From: UBA6772 sp963933205
Lineage (GTDB): Bacteria; Bacteroidota; Bacteroidia; Flavobacteriales; UBA7430
Direction: 5' to 3'
DNA length: 16,311 nucleotides
Assembly: GCA_963933205.1 (NCBI GenBank)
Contig: CAWVTK010000032.1
Span: forward strand, 1-16,311
In this document: piece by piece, positions 15,777-16,311 of the stretch
Position numbering within the stretch: position 1 is the stretch's first letter
Layout of the letters: each line of letters starts with the position of its first letter
Position numbers and translations under genes: made by a program
The notes under the pieces: generated by a model
Seen by the model: only the letters and a program-made list of their open reading frames with translations
Databases searched by the model: none
Told to the model about the DNA's origin: nothing

Positions 15777-15803
15777 TGCTTTGTAAATGTAAAAAAAAAG
15801 GAC

Positions 15804-15832
15804 TAAAAAAAGGGCGATTTAAATCGCCCTTT
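15804..15832 (-). terminator. Strong palindromic terminator after hemD
   Basis: Bases 15809-15832 form a perfect 24-bp palindrome centred on TTTAAA, with GGGCGA/TCGCCC arms. On the minus strand it ends in a T run (the A run at 15805-15811), 20 nt after the hemD stop. It separates hemD from rnpA. The plus-strand T content after it is short, so termination is mainly leftward. Confidence 0.88.
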
Positions 15833-15852
15833 CAAGTTAAAGAATCTTAAAG

Positions 15853-16311
15853 CTATTTTTTGTTTGCGTTTTTTATGTACTGCTCTAGCGCCATGGACAT
15901 TGAGGGTGCTTTTACAGACGGTGCTTCTATATTTACCTTAAGTCCGGCTTCGGCTACTGCTTTAACAGTGGTTTGCCCAAAGGCGGCAATTCGGGTGTCT
16001 TTTTGAACAAAATCCGGAAAGTTTTGGAATAGAGATTTTATTCCAGATGGACTAAAGAATACTAAGATGTCGTAAAAAACATCTTCCAAATCAGACAAGT
16101 CGCTGCAAACTGTTTTGTAAAGTACAGCTCTTGTATAATCTATTTTATTGTCGTCTAGCAACTGAGGTATTACAGGTTTTAATAAATCGGAAGAAGGCAG
16201 TAAAAATTGCTCGCCTTTGTGTTTCTTAATGGTTTCTATTAGGTCTGCAAAGCGTTGCTTCCCAAAGTATATTTTTCTTTTGCGGTAGGTTATGTATTTC
16301 TGAAGATAGAA
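15853..16311 (-). CDS. hemD: Uroporphyrinogen-III synthase, partial (5' end beyond window)
   Basis: The minus-strand frame is open from the window edge to the TAG stop, giving 152 codons of a protein that is usually about 250 residues. The sequence fits the C-terminal part of Bacteroidota HemD, which closes hydroxymethylbilane to uroporphyrinogen III in heme synthesis. Recognisable pieces are a segment near the edge reading KRKIYFGKQRFADLIE, LLPSSDLLKP about 38 residues in, then TRAVLYKTVCS, VFFSPSGIKSLF and RIAAFGQTTVKAVAEAG. A TTG at 16161 is not the start, because family-like sequence continues upstream of it through all 50 remaining codons. The terminator directly downstream shows it is the last gene of its transcript. 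Confidence 0.88.
   Translation of the reverse strand, partial: FYLQKYITYRKRKIYFGKQRFADLIETIKKHKGEQFLLPSSDLLKPVIPQLLDDNKIDYTRAVLYKTVCSDLSDLEDVFYDILVFFSPSGIKSLFQNFPDFVQKDTRIAAFGQTTVKAVAEAGLKVNIEAPSVKAPSMSMALEQYIKNANKK

Noticed and set aside
15853..16161. Complete 102-residue protein starting at a TTG near the right edge
   Set aside because: HemD-like sequence continues in frame through the window end, so this is a truncated hemD and not a short gene.
1..16311. CRISPR arrays, insertion sequences, prophage genes, tRNA or rRNA genes
   Set aside because: I saw no spaced direct repeats, transposase or integrase motifs, or tRNA-like cloverleaf sequences when reading both strands. A dedicated search could still reveal small or divergent cases.

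Overview
The window reads as a chromosomal piece of a Bacteroidota bacterium, most likely a member of Flavobacteriales. The evidence is AT-rich DNA, -7 promoter elements of the type TAnnTTTG, start codons with weak or no Shine-Dalgarno sequence, a MurF-alanine racemase fusion, a DAHP synthase-chorismate mutase fusion, and a secreted protein with a type IX secretion (T9SS) C-terminal sorting tail. The left edge is a perfect 44-bp inverted repeat that interrupts a surface-polysaccharide gene. The right edge cuts through hemD. Both ends behave like contig or window limits.

Layout, left to right: (1) 1-1403 (+), the C-terminal two thirds of a CapD/FlaA1/WbpM-type nucleotide-sugar 4,6-dehydratase, closed by a strong terminator. 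(2) 1416-3620 (+), acetyl-CoA synthetase (acs) with its own promoter, then a 220-bp gene-free stretch with mutually exclusive hairpins. (3) 9154 down to 3593 (-), a tightly packed run: rsmI, aroFQ (DAHP synthase + chorismate mutase, TTG start), recJ, an alpha/beta hydrolase and a secreted S51 (cyanophycinase-like) peptidase. (4) 9212-12263 (+), diverging from rsmI: tdk followed 2 nt later by murF-alr. (5) 16311 down to 12282 (-): partial hemD and its palindromic terminator, then rnpA, yidD, ctpA-type S41 protease and an O-antigen-ligase-like membrane protein, all overlapping or nearly touching.

Most genes are housekeeping: acetate activation, aromatic amino acid entry, DNA repair, rRNA methylation, thymidine salvage, peptidoglycan precursors, tRNA 5' processing and heme synthesis. 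Envelope biology recurs: polysaccharide sugar dehydratase, murF-alr, yidD, ctpA, O-antigen ligase and the T9SS cargo. The rnpA-yidD-ctpA-ligase cluster joins tRNA maturation, membrane insertion, periplasmic proteolysis and glycan ligation in one predicted transcript.

I found no CRISPR array, IS element, prophage, tRNA, rRNA or convincing new defence or biosynthetic system. The points most worth a second look are the terminal inverted repeat, the structured intergenic stretch after acs, the secreted S51 peptidase, and the overlaps and start codons that suggest translational coupling.
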